From DATFVA01 sp963743325 (GTDB taxonomy: Bacteria; Bacteroidota; Ignavibacteria; Ignavibacteriales; Ignavibacteriaceae), in the NCBI GenBank assembly GCA_963743325.1, contig CAVUOZ010000006.1, forward strand, positions 1 through 64,000: a DNA stretch of 64,000 nt, read 5' to 3'. Under the pieces are notes generated by a model, which saw only the letters and a list, made by a program, of their open reading frames with translations, was not told the DNA's origin and searched no databases. A program made the position numbers and the translations under genes. This document shows positions 53,489 to 63,634 of the stretch, piece by piece. Every line of letters starts with the position of its first letter. Position 1 is the stretch's first letter.

Positions 53489-55273
53489 ATGAAAAGTCGA
53501 ATAAAGATCAGATTTCACAAATATTATCAGTTAAAAAAGGTAGTTTTAATTCTCATTCTCCTTCTCAATATTTTAACCTTGAATTCCTGTTCGGAAAAAA
53601 ACGATAAACCTTCCTCTACGTACTGTAATCCCTTGAATATTGATTATACCTACAGTATAGTAAATACCTCCCAAGGATTATCATACAGATCCGGTGCCGA
53701 TCCCTCGGTAGTGGAATTCCGAGGAGAGTATTACATGTTTGTCACACGTTCATTTGGTTACTGGCATTCAAAGGATCTGAGGGACTGGGATTTTATACAT
53801 CCGCAATCCTGGTATTTTGAATCTTCAAATGCGCCCACTGCCTGGTCATACAAGGATTCGATTTTAATCGCACTTGGAAATCCATCCGAATGGCAGTGTA
53901 TTATTTATACCGACGATCCCCAAAAAGGAACATGGAGAGGTGTTCCTTCATTAATCCCTACGGATGTTCATGATCCCGCCCTGTTTGTAGATGATGACAA
54001 CCGCGTTTTTCTTTATATAGGTTCTTCAAATGTTTACCCGATAAGGGGAGTAGAACTGGATCCCCGAAACTACTTTCTGCCTAAAGGAGACTTTACAGAA
54101 CTGATAAGACTAAATCCAAAAGAGCACGGATGGGAAAGATTCGGGGAAAATCATTCAGATACTGTGATTGCCGGTTATCTTGAAGGTGCGTGGATGACCA
54201 AACATAATGGTATCTACTATCTGAAGTATGCTGCTCCCGGAACTGAATGGAATGTATATGGCGACGGAGCATATACATCTGACAATCCCCTCGGTCCTTA
54301 TTCTTATGCTGAATATAACCCTTTTTCCTATAAACCTGCCGGATTTATTACCGGAGCAGGACACGGGAGCACGGTTCAGGATCCTTACGGGAACTTTTGG
54401 CATTTCGCAACAATGGTTGTCGGGGTTAATTATTATTTTGAACGCCGCATTGGAATGTTTCCGGCGGGGTTTGATAAGGATGATGAACTCTATACGAATA
54501 CAGCTTATGGAGATTATCCCCACTTCCTTCCCTCAGCTGAAAGGAAAAACCTGGATGGCTTATTTGCCGGGTGGATGCTTTTATCCTTTAACGAACCTGC
54601 AAGTGCTTCATCTTTCCTTGGGGATATGATACCCGGGAATGTCACCGATGAAAATATTAAAACTGTCTGGTCTCCAAAGACAAATTCTTCACATGAATGG
54701 ATTACCATTGATCTGCAAAAAAAATGTGAGGTTAAAGCAGTACAGATAAATTATTCCGACTATAAGTCAAATATTTTTGGCAAACGCGATACCATATATC
54801 ATCAGTATCTCCTCGAATATTCCCTGGATGGAAATAACTGGGATATTCTGGTCGATAAAAAGAAAAATAGTAAAGATGTCCCGAATGATTATGTTGAACT
54901 GCCTACTCCACAGAAAGCCAGGTTTATAAGGTTTACAAATATTCATAGTCCTACTCCATATGTGGCAATATCGGATTTGAGAATATTCGGTAATGGTTAC
55001 GGAGAAAAGCCTGCAGAACCTGATAATTTTTCTGTTGAGCGAAAAGGAGATAGAAGAACAGCGGAACTTAAATGGAATAGTATAATAAATGCACAGGGTT
55101 ACATGGTTTATTTTGGAATTCAACCGGAAAAACTTTACAGTTCTGTGATGGTTTATAAGGATACCACTTACCGTTTAAATTCACTGAATGTTAAACCGGA
55201 TTATTTTTTCGCTTTAGAAGCATTCAATGAAAATGGAATCTCAAAAAGAACGAACGTAATTAAAAGTAATTAA
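53489..55273 (+). CDS. GH43-like lipoprotein with discoidin and FN3 domains
   Basis: The lipobox is LNSC with Cys34 after a hydrophobic signal. The five-bladed propeller of GH43/GH-F type spans about residues 45-370. It contains RSGADPSVVEFRGEYYMFVT (likely catalytic base Asp), DVHDPALFVDDDNRVFLYIG (pKa-modulating Asp) and AGYLEGAWMTKHNGIYYLKY (acid Glu), then GAGHGSTVQDPYGNFWHFAT. A discoidin (F5/8C) domain at about 375-500 (TDENIKTVWSPKTNSSHEWI, ARFIRFTNIHSPTPYVAISD) and an FN3 domain (about 505-594) follow. It would be surface or periplasmic. The substrate of this GH43 subgroup cannot be told from sequence. Confidence 0.82.
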   Translation: MKSRIKIRFHKYYQLKKVVLILILLLNILTLNSCSEKNDKPSSTYCNPLNIDYTYSIVNTSQGLSYRSGADPSVVEFRGEYYMFVTRSFGYWHSKDLRDWDFIHPQSWYFESSNAPTAWSYKDSILIALGNPSEWQCIIYTDDPQKGTWRGVPSLIPTDVHDPALFVDDDNRVFLYIGSSNVYPIRGVELDPRNYFLPKGDFTELIRLNPKEHGWERFGENHSDTVIAGYLEGAWMTKHNGIYYLKYAAPGTEWNVYGDGAYTSDNPLGPYSYAEYNPFSYKPAGFITGAGHGSTVQDPYGNFWHFATMVVGVNYYFERRIGMFPAGFDKDDELYTNTAYGDYPHFLPSAERKNLDGLFAGWMLLSFNEPASASSFLGDMIPGNVTDENIKTVWSPKTNSSHEWITIDLQKKCEVKAVQINYSDYKSNIFGKRDTIYHQYLLEYSLDGNNWDILVDKKKNSKDVPNDYVELPTPQKARFIRFTNIHSPTPYVAISDLRIFGNGYGEKPAEPDNFSVERKGDRRTAELKWNSIINAQGYMVYFGIQPEKLYSSVMVYKDTTYRLNSLNVKPDYFFALEAFNENGISKRTNVIKSN

Positions 55274-55300
55274 TCCTGGTATTTATCATATTTAAAAAAA

Positions 55301-58300
55301 ATGAAAAATATATTAAAAATTATACCCGCTCAATTAATTTATCCTGAATCATTCATTTCCGGAGATCGGGTTTTGCCGCGGGCTTTACATTCAATTATTC
55401 AATCATTCATTTTAATGGTTTTGCTCACTGCTAATCTTTATCCGCAGACCTTACTTGACGATTTTGAATCTATCAATCATTGGAAGATTTACAAATCTGA
55501 TGGAGTAGAGACCTCTGTCTCTCTTGATGAGGGGCATTCAGGTAAGGCTATCAGGTTTGATTACAATTTCACAAAGGGGACCGGATACGGAGGGATTCAG
55601 AAAATAATCCCCTTAAATCTTCCTGAGAATTATCAATTCACTTTTTATCTCAAAGCTGAATCACCTGCGAATAACCTTGAGTTTAAACTCCTTGACAGTA
55701 CAGGGCAGAATGTCTGGTGGGTTAATAGCAGGAATTATACTTTCCCGCGCGAATGGACTAAGATAAAAATCAAAAAAAGGCATATAAATTTTGCATGGGG
55801 ACCAACTGAGGACAAAATATTAAAGAGAATTGATAAACTTGAATTTACAATATCATCTTATGTCGGAGGGAAAGGAACCATCTGGATAGAGGATCTGAAA
55901 TTCGAAGAACTTCCCCCTGAAGATAATTCCCCTATACAACCTTCGGCTGCAGTATCCTCGGAATTGGAACAAAGGTATTCAGGTAAAAATCTGGTGGATA
56001 ATAATCCGGGTTCTGTGTGGAAAAGCAGTATAAAAGAAAATCAGAATATTATACTGGACCTGCAAAAAAGAAGAGAGTTGGGAGCAATTACAATCGACTG
56101 GGACAGGGCAGACTATGCCAGAGAATTTAATGTTTACCTATCTAATGCTAAAGGTAATTGGGAGAAGGTCTATTCCATCAGTGACGCAGCGGGGAACAGA
56201 AGCTACATCCGCTTAGCAGAAGAAGACGCTGTAAAAATTAAAATTGAATTACTAAGAAGCAGCAGGGGGCAAGGGTATGTAATTAAGGATATTCGAGTCA
56301 GGAACGTTGATTATTCCGCAGATATTAACAGGTTATTTATAAACATAGCCAAAGATTATCCCCGTGGATATTACCCGAGATATTTAACTGAGGAAGGAAC
56401 TTTCTGGACTATAACCGGGGTGAATAACGATGTAAAGGAAGCTTTGATAAATGAAGATGGTATGGTTGAAGTGGATAAAAAGCATTTCTCAATAGAACCA
56501 TTCCTATCCGTGGATGGAAAATTTGTAACCTGGAATGATGTAGAAAAAGAACAATCGCTGGCCGGGGACAATCATCCTCTGAAAAGAACAAATTATCTGC
56601 CGGTTCCGTCTGTCCGCTGGAACTATAATGACTTGTTACTGGAAACAAGTATTTTCGCGGCGGGTGATGCAAATATAAATTCTGTACTCTATCTGATCTA
56701 TAAATTGAAAAACAATTCAACGAAACAACAAAATGGAAATCTTTATGTGGCAGTAAGACCTTTCCAGGTCAACCCGTATTATCAGTGGTTAAATATAACG
56801 GGAGGGGCTGCGGAAATTGATTCAATTAAATATAAAGACGGCAGAGTATTTATTAATGATGATAAGGTTGTAATACCTGTGACAAAAGCAGATCAATTTG
56901 GTGCTTCAGGCTTTGATACCGGTGATATAACATCATTCCTGGCTCAAAATACAATTCCTGATAAAAAAACAATCATTGATAAAGGAAATCTGGCAAGCGG
57001 ATGCCTGAGTTATTCATTTAATCTGAAACCGCAGGAAGAAAAGACTGTTTACCTCGCTGTACCATTTTATAAATATAATACGGGCAGTGGGGCGGGTATG
57101 TCTATGGAACAAATAACTGAAGAACAGATCAGAGACCTTTATGCCCGGACAATTGATTTCTGGAAATCAGAGGTTAATCATATAAAATTTAACCTGCCTG
57201 AATCTTCTGACAGAATAATTAACACATACAAATCCAATCTTGCCTATATTTTAATCAATAGGGATAACGCGGGGATTCAGCCAGGTTCAAGATCTTATGA
57301 AAGATCATGGATAAGGGACGGCGCATTAACATCATCAGCATTATTAAAATCGGGCATTGTAAGCGAAGTGAAGGATTTCATCATATGGTATGCTGCGCAC
57401 CAGTACGAGAACGGGAAAGTCCCTTGTGTAGTTGATACAAGAGGTCCTGATCCTGTACCGGAAAATGACAGTCACGGTGAATTCATTTACCTGATAAAAG
57501 AATATTTTAACTTCACAAAAGACACTACTTTTCTGCACAGGATGAATAAGAATATACTGAAAGCAATAGACTATATGGATACACTTATTTCGCAGAGATC
57601 CACCGGCCATTTCAAAAACGGGAATGACAGTGTTCGCGCTTATTATGGAATAATGCCTGAGTCAATCAGTCACGAAGGCTATTCTGCAAAACCGATGCAT
57701 TCATACTGGGATGATTTCTTCACGATGAAGGGATTAAAGGATGCTGCGGAGATTGAAAGAATATTGGGCGAAGAAATTTCTTATGAAAAAATCAAAAAGA
57801 TGAGAGATACTTTCAGAGAAAATTTATATAACTCACTCGATCTGGCAATTAAAACGAGAAAGATTGATTATTTACCAGGCTGTGTTGAGCGTGGCGATTT
57901 TGATGCAATCTCCACCACGATTGCAATATCTCCGTGTAATGAGCTTCCTGATCTTCCGGAACCTTATGCCCGGAGTACATTTGATCAGTATTATGAATTC
58001 TTTGAAAAAAGGAGAGATAATAAAATTGATTGGACTGCCTACACACCTTACGAAAACCGGCTTATAGGTTCATTCATTTTTTTGGATCAGCCTGAACGCG
58101 CACACGAACTGATTAAGTTTTTTCTGAATGACCAAAAACCTGATACCTGGAATGACTGGGCTGAAGTTGTATGGAAGAAAGAAAGATATCCCGGTTATAT
58201 AGGCGTTATGCCGCATACATGTGTTGGTTCTGATTTTTTGAATGCTGTCCGTTCAATGTTCGTTTACGAATCAGAATTTGATTCTTCACTGGTTGTCGCT

Positions 58301-58585
58301 GCTGCTTTATATAAAGATTGGGTTGATTCCCCTGACGGGATGTCGGTTGAAAATCTTCCGACATATTATGGTGAGTTATCCTATTCTATTAAGAAGAACG
58401 GAAATAAATATGACATTAAAATTTACGAGAATGTATCAATCCCTCCCGGAGGCATAATTCTTAAAAATATTTATGCAGATAAACTTCCTGCATCAGTAAT
58501 GGTAAATGGAGATCAAATAAAAAGTTTTGATAAGAAAAATATCCGGGTAGATAAGTTCCCGGCATTGGTAGAATTATCGTTTTAA
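55301..58585 (+). CDS. large exported discoidin-domain protein with putative (alpha/alpha)6 glycosidase domain
   Basis: The product (1094 aa) starts with an unusually long N-region, then a hydrophobic signal core (SFILMVLLTANLYPQ). Next come a CBM11/CIA30-like beta-sandwich at about 50-205 (LLDDFESINHWKIYKSDGVE), a discoidin domain at about 210-335 (NPGSVWKSSIKENQNIILDL), a long beta-rich stretch to about 600, and a helical region with RSYERSWIRDGALTSSALLK, DNDSHGEFIYLIKEYF-like text, HSYWDDFFTMKGLKDA, TAYTPYENRLIGSFIF and MPHTCVGSDFLNAVRSMF. That region resembles clan-L/GH15-GH37-GH63-type (alpha/alpha)6 barrels. I cannot assign it to a defined GH family. It lies in a continuous run of hydrolase genes (28 bases after the GH43-like gene), so a carbohydrate substrate is likely. 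Confidence 0.75.
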   Translation: MKNILKIIPAQLIYPESFISGDRVLPRALHSIIQSFILMVLLTANLYPQTLLDDFESINHWKIYKSDGVETSVSLDEGHSGKAIRFDYNFTKGTGYGGIQKIIPLNLPENYQFTFYLKAESPANNLEFKLLDSTGQNVWWVNSRNYTFPREWTKIKIKKRHINFAWGPTEDKILKRIDKLEFTISSYVGGKGTIWIEDLKFEELPPEDNSPIQPSAAVSSELEQRYSGKNLVDNNPGSVWKSSIKENQNIILDLQKRRELGAITIDWDRADYAREFNVYLSNAKGNWEKVYSISDAAGNRSYIRLAEEDAVKIKIELLRSSRGQGYVIKDIRVRNVDYSADINRLFINIAKDYPRGYYPRYLTEEGTFWTITGVNNDVKEALINEDGMVEVDKKHFSIEPFLSVDGKFVTWNDVEKEQSLAGDNHPLKRTNYLPVPSVRWNYNDLLLETSIFAAGDANINSVLYLIYKLKNNSTKQQNGNLYVAVRPFQVNPYYQWLNITGGAAEIDSIKYKDGRVFINDDKVVIPVTKADQFGASGFDTGDITSFLAQNTIPDKKTIIDKGNLASGCLSYSFNLKPQEEKTVYLAVPFYKYNTGSGAGMSMEQITEEQIRDLYARTIDFWKSEVNHIKFNLPESSDRIINTYKSNLAYILINRDNAGIQPGSRSYERSWIRDGALTSSALLKSGIVSEVKDFIIWYAAHQYENGKVPCVVDTRGPDPVPENDSHGEFIYLIKEYFNFTKDTTFLHRMNKNILKAIDYMDTLISQRSTGHFKNGNDSVRAYYGIMPESISHEGYSAKPMHSYWDDFFTMKGLKDAAEIERILGEEISYEKIKKMRDTFRENLYNSLDLAIKTRKIDYLPGCVERGDFDAISTTIAISPCNELPDLPEPYARSTFDQYYEFFEKRRDNKIDWTAYTPYENRLIGSFIFLDQPERAHELIKFFLNDQKPDTWNDWAEVVWKKERYPGYIGVMPHTCVGSDFLNAVRSMFVYESEFDSSLVVAAALYKDWVDSPDGMSVENLPTYYGELSYSIKKNGNKYDIKIYENVSIPPGGIILKNIYADKLPASVMVNGDQIKSFDKKNIRVDKFPALVELSF

Positions 58586-58601
58586 CAAAAAATGAATTTG
58601 T

Positions 58602-59330
58602 ATGAAAAAAAATATATTAATCTTACTTACTCTGGCGTCATTATTTCTATATGCCCAGCAGGACTCAATAAGACAAAGGGGTGAATTATTGGAAAAAGAA
58701 ATAACAGTTAAAGTTTCCCTTCAATATCTTGTTTATCTTCCTCCAGGTTATGATAATAACGATATGAACTGGCCGCTGGTGTTATTCCTTCATGGATCTG
58801 GGGAAAGGGGGGATGATATAAACCTGGTAAAGCTGTATGGTCCGCCTTTGCTTGTCGATCAGGGAGTAGATTTTCCCTTCATTCTGATATCTCCTCAATG
58901 TCCATTAGGACAGAGGTGGGATCCATTGGATTTATCTGTGCTGCTTGATGCAGTGGAAAAGATTTACCGTGTTGATCCGAATAGAGTTTATTTAACAGGT
59001 TTAAGTATGGGCGGTGAAGGAACGTGGAATCTTGCTATGGCTCAACCGGACCGCTTTGCGGCTATTGCACCTGTTTGCGGCAGAACAGGTTCTCTATACC
59101 TGGATGCTGATAGGATTAAAAGTCTTCCTATCTGGGTTTTTCACGGAGCAAAAGATGATGTTGTTCCGATTTCCGAATCTCAAAGAATGGTTAAAGCATT
59201 AAAAGAGTACGGGAGCAGCAATCAATTTACAGTTTATCGGGAAGCTAATCACAATGCATGGACAGAAACTTATTATAACCAGGAGCTATATAAGTGGCTG
59301 CTGGAACATCACCTTGATGAGAATAAATAA
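58602..59330 (+). CDS. exported alpha/beta-hydrolase, esterase-like
   Basis: Signal peptide MKKNILILLTLASLFLYAQ. The fold is that of dienelactone hydrolase/feruloyl-esterase-like 'phospholipase' proteins: YLVYLPPGYDNNDMNWPLVL, FLHGSGERGDD (oxyanion region), nucleophile Ser in GLSMGGEGTW, acid Asp in FHGAKDDVVPISES and His in EANHNAWTETYY. It could remove ester groups from polysaccharide. At 242 aa it is a single-domain enzyme. The stop is immediately followed by the ATG of the GH2 gene, so co-translation is likely. Confidence 0.87.
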   Translation: MKKNILILLTLASLFLYAQQDSIRQRGELLEKEITVKVSLQYLVYLPPGYDNNDMNWPLVLFLHGSGERGDDINLVKLYGPPLLVDQGVDFPFILISPQCPLGQRWDPLDLSVLLDAVEKIYRVDPNRVYLTGLSMGGEGTWNLAMAQPDRFAAIAPVCGRTGSLYLDADRIKSLPIWVFHGAKDDVVPISESQRMVKALKEYGSSNQFTVYREANHNAWTETYYNQELYKWLLEHHLDENK

Positions 59331-61409
59331 ATGTATTCACACGGAGAAATAAAATCACTTAACGGCAGCTGGAATTATGCGACAGATGCTGAAGACAAGC
59401 TGACCTATGGACAGGTGAATAAACTTTTTTATGAAAAGGGGACAAAGAAAATTAATATCCCAGTAAACTGGGAGCACGCCGGGTTGCACAATTTCTCAGG
59501 AAGCATCTGGTTCGCCAGAACATTTAAGTCGAATCATTCAACCTCAAAATTGAATATCCTGGAATTTAAGGGAATAGATTATTTCGCTTCAGTCTGGCTG
59601 AATGATACTTTTCTGGGTAAACACGAAGGCTATTTTCAGTCATTTTATTTTGATATTTCGGATATGCTGAGAGAATCAGGGAAAAATTTTTTAATAGTCA
59701 AGGTTAATTCACCCCTGGAAGAGCCGAAGAAAGTCTGGCCGTATAGAAAGAGGTTGATAAAAGGAATCTTCAATCATCACGACTGCAGGCCCGGAGCATG
59801 GAGCTATAAATACGGGCAGGATCAGAATACAGGTGGTATATGGAACGAGGTAGTACTTCATTCCGTTGATGAAGTTTTTATTGAAAATGTGCGTGTAAAA
59901 CCCAGGATATATTTTAATCAGAATAAAGCATTATTAAATCTCTCAGTTTCATTTTATAAAAGAACTAAGGCAGTAATTAAGGATAAAATGGAAATAAGGG
60001 TCACGTCTCCATCAGGGAAAATAATAACTCTTAAAAAGGACATTCACTTAAGGGGAATAAAGCATGATATAAATTTTATGGTGGTAATTAAAAATCCTGA
60101 ATTGTGGTGGAGCTGGGATCTTGGGAAGCCGAATCTTTACGAATTAAACATATCGGGTAAATTCATAATTATTAAAAATATAAAATTCGGAATCAGGGAA
60201 GTAAGGATAAATGAGAAAAAAGAATTCTACCTAAATGGGAAAAGACTTTTTCTCAGGGGTACAAACGTAATTCCTGCACTATTTTTATCAGAATTAAATG
60301 AGAAAAAAATCGAAGAGCAGTTAGGTTTAATCAAGGATGCAAATATAAATATTATAAGAATGCATGCCCATGTTAACAGATCTGAGTTTTATGAAGAATG
60401 CGACAAACAGGGAATACTTATCTGGCAGGATTTTGCTCTGCAGTGGACTTATGATGAATCACAGGAATTTATTATAAATGCTGTAGCACAAATTATGGAT
60501 ATGGTGGCGCTGCTTTTTAATCATGCCTCTATAGCATTCTGGTGCTGCCATAATGAACCCGGTAAACAGATTGAATCCCTTGATCCATTTCTCTTTGATG
60601 CGGTTCGTAGTATTGATAAAAGCAGAATAATCAGAGTTGCTTCCAATTATGAGGAACACCCGTACGATGGCTGGTACTGGGGAAATAAAGAACATTTCGC
60701 TGCCAGGCCGATGGGACCCTTGGTCACTGAATTTGGTGCGCAGGCTTTACCGGAGCAAAAGTCATTGAAAAAAATAATTCCCGGAACTGATTTATCCGAT
60801 CCATCAAAAGAAAGCTGGGCATATCATGATTTTCAGTATGAGCAGACATTTAATATTGCCGATATTAATCGGGGTAAAAATTTAAATGAATTTATAAAGA
60901 ATTCTCAGGATTACCAGTCAGAATTGCTAAAAACAGCAATTGATTTTTACCGCAGGGGAAAGAATAAAGATATAACCGGGATATTTCAATTTATGTTTAT
61001 TGACTGCTGGCCGTCAATAACCTGGTCGGTTATAGACTTTTATGGCAGGAAAAAGAAGGGGTACTTCACACTTCAAAAAGGCTTTCAACCATTATATGTG
61101 TCTGTCAGGGCAGGACAAAGAAAATATTTTTCAGGTCAGACCCTGAATATCGATTACTGGGTAATCAATGATTTTCATGAGATGTTTAATTCATGTAAAA
61201 TCGTATTTAGGATTGGAGAAAAAACATTATTCAAGCTCCCGGTTAAAAATATTCCGGAAGATTCGATTACTTATTTTAACTGGGGAACAAATGAAATTAA
61301 ACTTCCTCATAATCTGAGTAAAGGGAAGTATAAAATGGATGTTGAAATAATTCAAAATAAAATTGTTTTATCAAGGAACGATTTTGAAATTGAAATTGTG
61401 AACTGGTAA
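59331..61409 (+). CDS. GH2 family glycosidase, cytoplasmic
   Basis: There is no signal peptide: the protein starts directly at MYSHGEIKSLNGSWNYATDA. It has the GH2 sugar-binding domain (NFSGSIWFARTF, SVWLNDTFLGKHEGYFQSFY), the immunoglobulin-like domain, and the TIM barrel with FYLNGKRLFLRGTNVIPALF, acid/base Glu409 in CHNEPGKQ and nucleophile Glu467 in TEFGAQ. The mixture of motifs fits beta-glucuronidase, beta-mannosidase or beta-galactosidase subgroups, so no activity is named. It is 692 aa. It overlaps the ABC binding protein gene by one base (TAATG at 61407-61411), which suggests that it acts on an imported oligosaccharide. Confidence 0.88.
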   Translation: MYSHGEIKSLNGSWNYATDAEDKLTYGQVNKLFYEKGTKKINIPVNWEHAGLHNFSGSIWFARTFKSNHSTSKLNILEFKGIDYFASVWLNDTFLGKHEGYFQSFYFDISDMLRESGKNFLIVKVNSPLEEPKKVWPYRKRLIKGIFNHHDCRPGAWSYKYGQDQNTGGIWNEVVLHSVDEVFIENVRVKPRIYFNQNKALLNLSVSFYKRTKAVIKDKMEIRVTSPSGKIITLKKDIHLRGIKHDINFMVVIKNPELWWSWDLGKPNLYELNISGKFIIIKNIKFGIREVRINEKKEFYLNGKRLFLRGTNVIPALFLSELNEKKIEEQLGLIKDANINIIRMHAHVNRSEFYEECDKQGILIWQDFALQWTYDESQEFIINAVAQIMDMVALLFNHASIAFWCCHNEPGKQIESLDPFLFDAVRSIDKSRIIRVASNYEEHPYDGWYWGNKEHFAARPMGPLVTEFGAQALPEQKSLKKIIPGTDLSDPSKESWAYHDFQYEQTFNIADINRGKNLNEFIKNSQDYQSELLKTAIDFYRRGKNKDITGIFQFMFIDCWPSITWSVIDFYGRKKKGYFTLQKGFQPLYVSVRAGQRKYFSGQTLNIDYWVINDFHEMFNSCKIVFRIGEKTLFKLPVKNIPEDSITYFNWGTNEIKLPHNLSKGKYKMDVEIIQNKIVLSRNDFEIEIVNW

Positions 61410-62719
61410 TGATAGGAATTAAAAACATATTGCATAAAGTGAAATTTGCCAATTTGCCCATATTAATTTTTCTTTGTGTTGTATTATTTGGCTGCAGAGG
61501 GAACAAGGGCAACAATATTGTGTTAAAATTCTGGGCAATGGGAACCGAGGCTGAATATGTAACCTCGCTTGTCCCCGAATTTGAAAAGGAAAATTCCGGG
61601 ATAAAAGTAGATGTTCAGCAGATACCCTGGAATGCTGCACAGGAAAAACTTGTGACAGCTTTTGCCAGTGATAATACACCGGATATTTGTCAGCTTGGTA
61701 ACACGTGGATTCCCCAATTCTCCTCTCTAAAGGCGATTATCAGATTAGATGAATTCATTAAAAATTCTAAGATAATTAAAAAAGAAAATTATTTTACCGG
61801 AATCTGGGATACTAATGTTATGGATTCATCGGTTTATGGAATCCCATGGTATATTGATACTAGGATAATGTTTTATCGTACAGATGTATTTGAAAAAGTC
61901 GGGTATAAAAATCCTCCAAGATCCTGGGATGAATTGTATGATCTTTGTAAAAAAATAAAAGCACTTCATCCCGGCGAAGACAAATATGCTATTTACCTCC
62001 CTACTAATGAATGGAATGCTTTTATAATTTTTGCTTTAGAGAATAAGGCTGACCTTCTAAAGAACAATGATTCAGAGGGGGACTTTAGATCAGATAAATT
62101 TAAGGAAGCATTTAAGTTTTTGACGAATTTTCATAAAGAAAAGCTGGCTCCTCTTGGAATTTCACAGGTGACAAATGTATACCAGGCTTTAATGGAGGAA
62201 TACTTCTCTATTTATATATCGGGACCATGGAACATCAATGAGTTCAAAAAATGGATGACAGGAGACCTGGCTGATAAATGGTCTACTGCTCCAATGCCCT
62301 CAAAAACAGGGGATCATTTTCCCGGTGTTTCGCTGGCAGGCGGTTCAAGTCTGGTAATATTTAAAGATTCAGAGCATAAAAATGAAGCCTGGAAATTCAT
62401 CGAGTTTCTCTCACAAACTTCCACACAGCTGGAGTTTTACAGGCTTTTATACAATCTGCCCGCAGTAAAAGAAGCGTGGAAAGATACATCGCTGGCAAAT
62501 AATAAATATATAAAAGCTTTTTATCAGCAGTTTGATAATGTAGTTGCTACCCCCAAAGTGCCTGAATGGGAGCAGATTGCTTTCGCTAAGGTTCAGCAGT
62601 ATGCAGAGATTGTTGTCCGTGGTGCAATGACAATTGATAAAGCTTTGGCCGCACTGGATAATGATGTTGATAAGATTCTTGAAAAAAGAAAATGGTTACT
62701 TAGTAAAGAAAAAAGATAA
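61409..62719 (+). CDS. ABC transporter sugar-binding lipoprotein (MalE/UgpB type)
   Basis: A lipoprotein signal ends at Cys29 (VVLFGC). The mature part matches family-1 solute-binding proteins: LKFWAMGTEAEYVTSLVPEF, DVQQIPWNAAQEKLVTAFAS, DICQLGNTWIPQFSSL, GIPWYIDTRIMFYRTDVFEK, PRSWDELYDLCKKIKAL, SIYISGPWNINEFKKW and ASSLVIFKDSEHKNEAWKFI-type motifs. It delivers a sugar or oligosaccharide to the permeases encoded next. 436 aa. The start overlaps the GH2 stop by one base. Confidence 0.92.
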   Translation: MIGIKNILHKVKFANLPILIFLCVVLFGCRGNKGNNIVLKFWAMGTEAEYVTSLVPEFEKENSGIKVDVQQIPWNAAQEKLVTAFASDNTPDICQLGNTWIPQFSSLKAIIRLDEFIKNSKIIKKENYFTGIWDTNVMDSSVYGIPWYIDTRIMFYRTDVFEKVGYKNPPRSWDELYDLCKKIKALHPGEDKYAIYLPTNEWNAFIIFALENKADLLKNNDSEGDFRSDKFKEAFKFLTNFHKEKLAPLGISQVTNVYQALMEEYFSIYISGPWNINEFKKWMTGDLADKWSTAPMPSKTGDHFPGVSLAGGSSLVIFKDSEHKNEAWKFIEFLSQTSTQLEFYRLLYNLPAVKEAWKDTSLANNKYIKAFYQQFDNVVATPKVPEWEQIAFAKVQQYAEIVVRGAMTIDKALAALDNDVDKILEKRKWLLSKEKR

Positions 62720-63632
62720 AATAAAGAAAAAGATAAAAACTTTGAAAGATTCATATTCATTTTCTTCTAAAGCAGCATACCTGTTCCTGGCACCCGCGGT
62801 AATCGCGATTATTATATTTTTCTTTATTCCGGTTATCGCTGCTTTCATAATGAGCTTTACTGATTTTGACATTTATGCACTCGGAAGTTTTGACACTGTA
62901 AGGTTTATCGGATTAAGGAATTATTCCCAGCTTTTTGAAGATCCCCTTTTCTGGCAATCATTACAGAATACCGTATACTATGTGCTTCTTGCAACCCCGT
63001 TATCGATAGCAGTTTCACTGGGAGCGGCGCTGCTCCTGAACTCAAAACTGATAAAGTATAAAGGTTTTTTCAGATTAAGTTACTTTATTCCTTACATTAC
63101 AACTCTTGTTGCAGTAGCTATTGTATGGAGGTTTATTTACCATCCAAAATTCGGAATATTAAATTATTTTCTCGGGTTCTTCGGTATTAATCCTATCGAC
63201 TGGCTTGGCAATCCCACGCTTGCAATGCCGGCAATTGTGCTGATGTCAGTCTGGAAAACTTTCGGATATAATATGATAATCTTTATTGCCGGTTTGCAGA
63301 ATATCTCAGAAGATCTGTACGAAGCAGCTGCACTTGAGGGAGCAAACGAGTGGCAGAAGTTTAAAACGATAACTATTCCTATGCTCGCACCGACGACTTT
63401 ATTTGTAAGCATAATTACTATTGTCGGTTACTTCCAGCTTTTTGCTGAACCGTATATTATGACGCAGGGAGGTCCCTTAAATAAAACTTTGAGTATTGTA
63501 GGTTATATGTATCAGGAAGGATTCCGCTGGTGGAATATGGGTTACTCGGCCTCCATTTCATTCATATTGTTTTTCATAATACTGATTGTCACTGTTCTTC
63601 AATTTAAACTTCAGAAGAATCATCTGACATAA
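62634..63632 (+). CDS. ABC sugar transporter permease (MalF type)
   Basis: The protein has six membrane segments, starting at AAYLFLAPAVIAIIIFFFIP, and the EAA loop as YEAAALEGANEWQKFKTITI. Both are typical of the MalF/UgpA permease. The annotated ATG at 62634 would overlap the binding-protein gene by 86 bases and adds a basic, unconvincing N-terminus (KKKDKIKKKIKTLKD). A TTG at 62742 or an internal ATG near 62664 are alternatives. It is followed by the second permease gene after 2 bases. Confidence 0.9.
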   Translation: MIKLWPHWIMMLIRFLKKENGYLVKKKDKIKKKIKTLKDSYSFSSKAAYLFLAPAVIAIIIFFFIPVIAAFIMSFTDFDIYALGSFDTVRFIGLRNYSQLFEDPLFWQSLQNTVYYVLLATPLSIAVSLGAALLLNSKLIKYKGFFRLSYFIPYITTLVAVAIVWRFIYHPKFGILNYFLGFFGINPIDWLGNPTLAMPAIVLMSVWKTFGYNMIIFIAGLQNISEDLYEAAALEGANEWQKFKTITIPMLAPTTLFVSIITIVGYFQLFAEPYIMTQGGPLNKTLSIVGYMYQEGFRWWNMGYSASISFILFFIILIVTVLQFKLQKNHLT

Positions 63633-63634
63633 AA

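Noticed and set aside
54155..54523. Minus-strand frame of 122 codons within the GH43-like gene
   Set aside because: Overlaps a gene with clear catalytic motifs; antisense composition is not protein-like.
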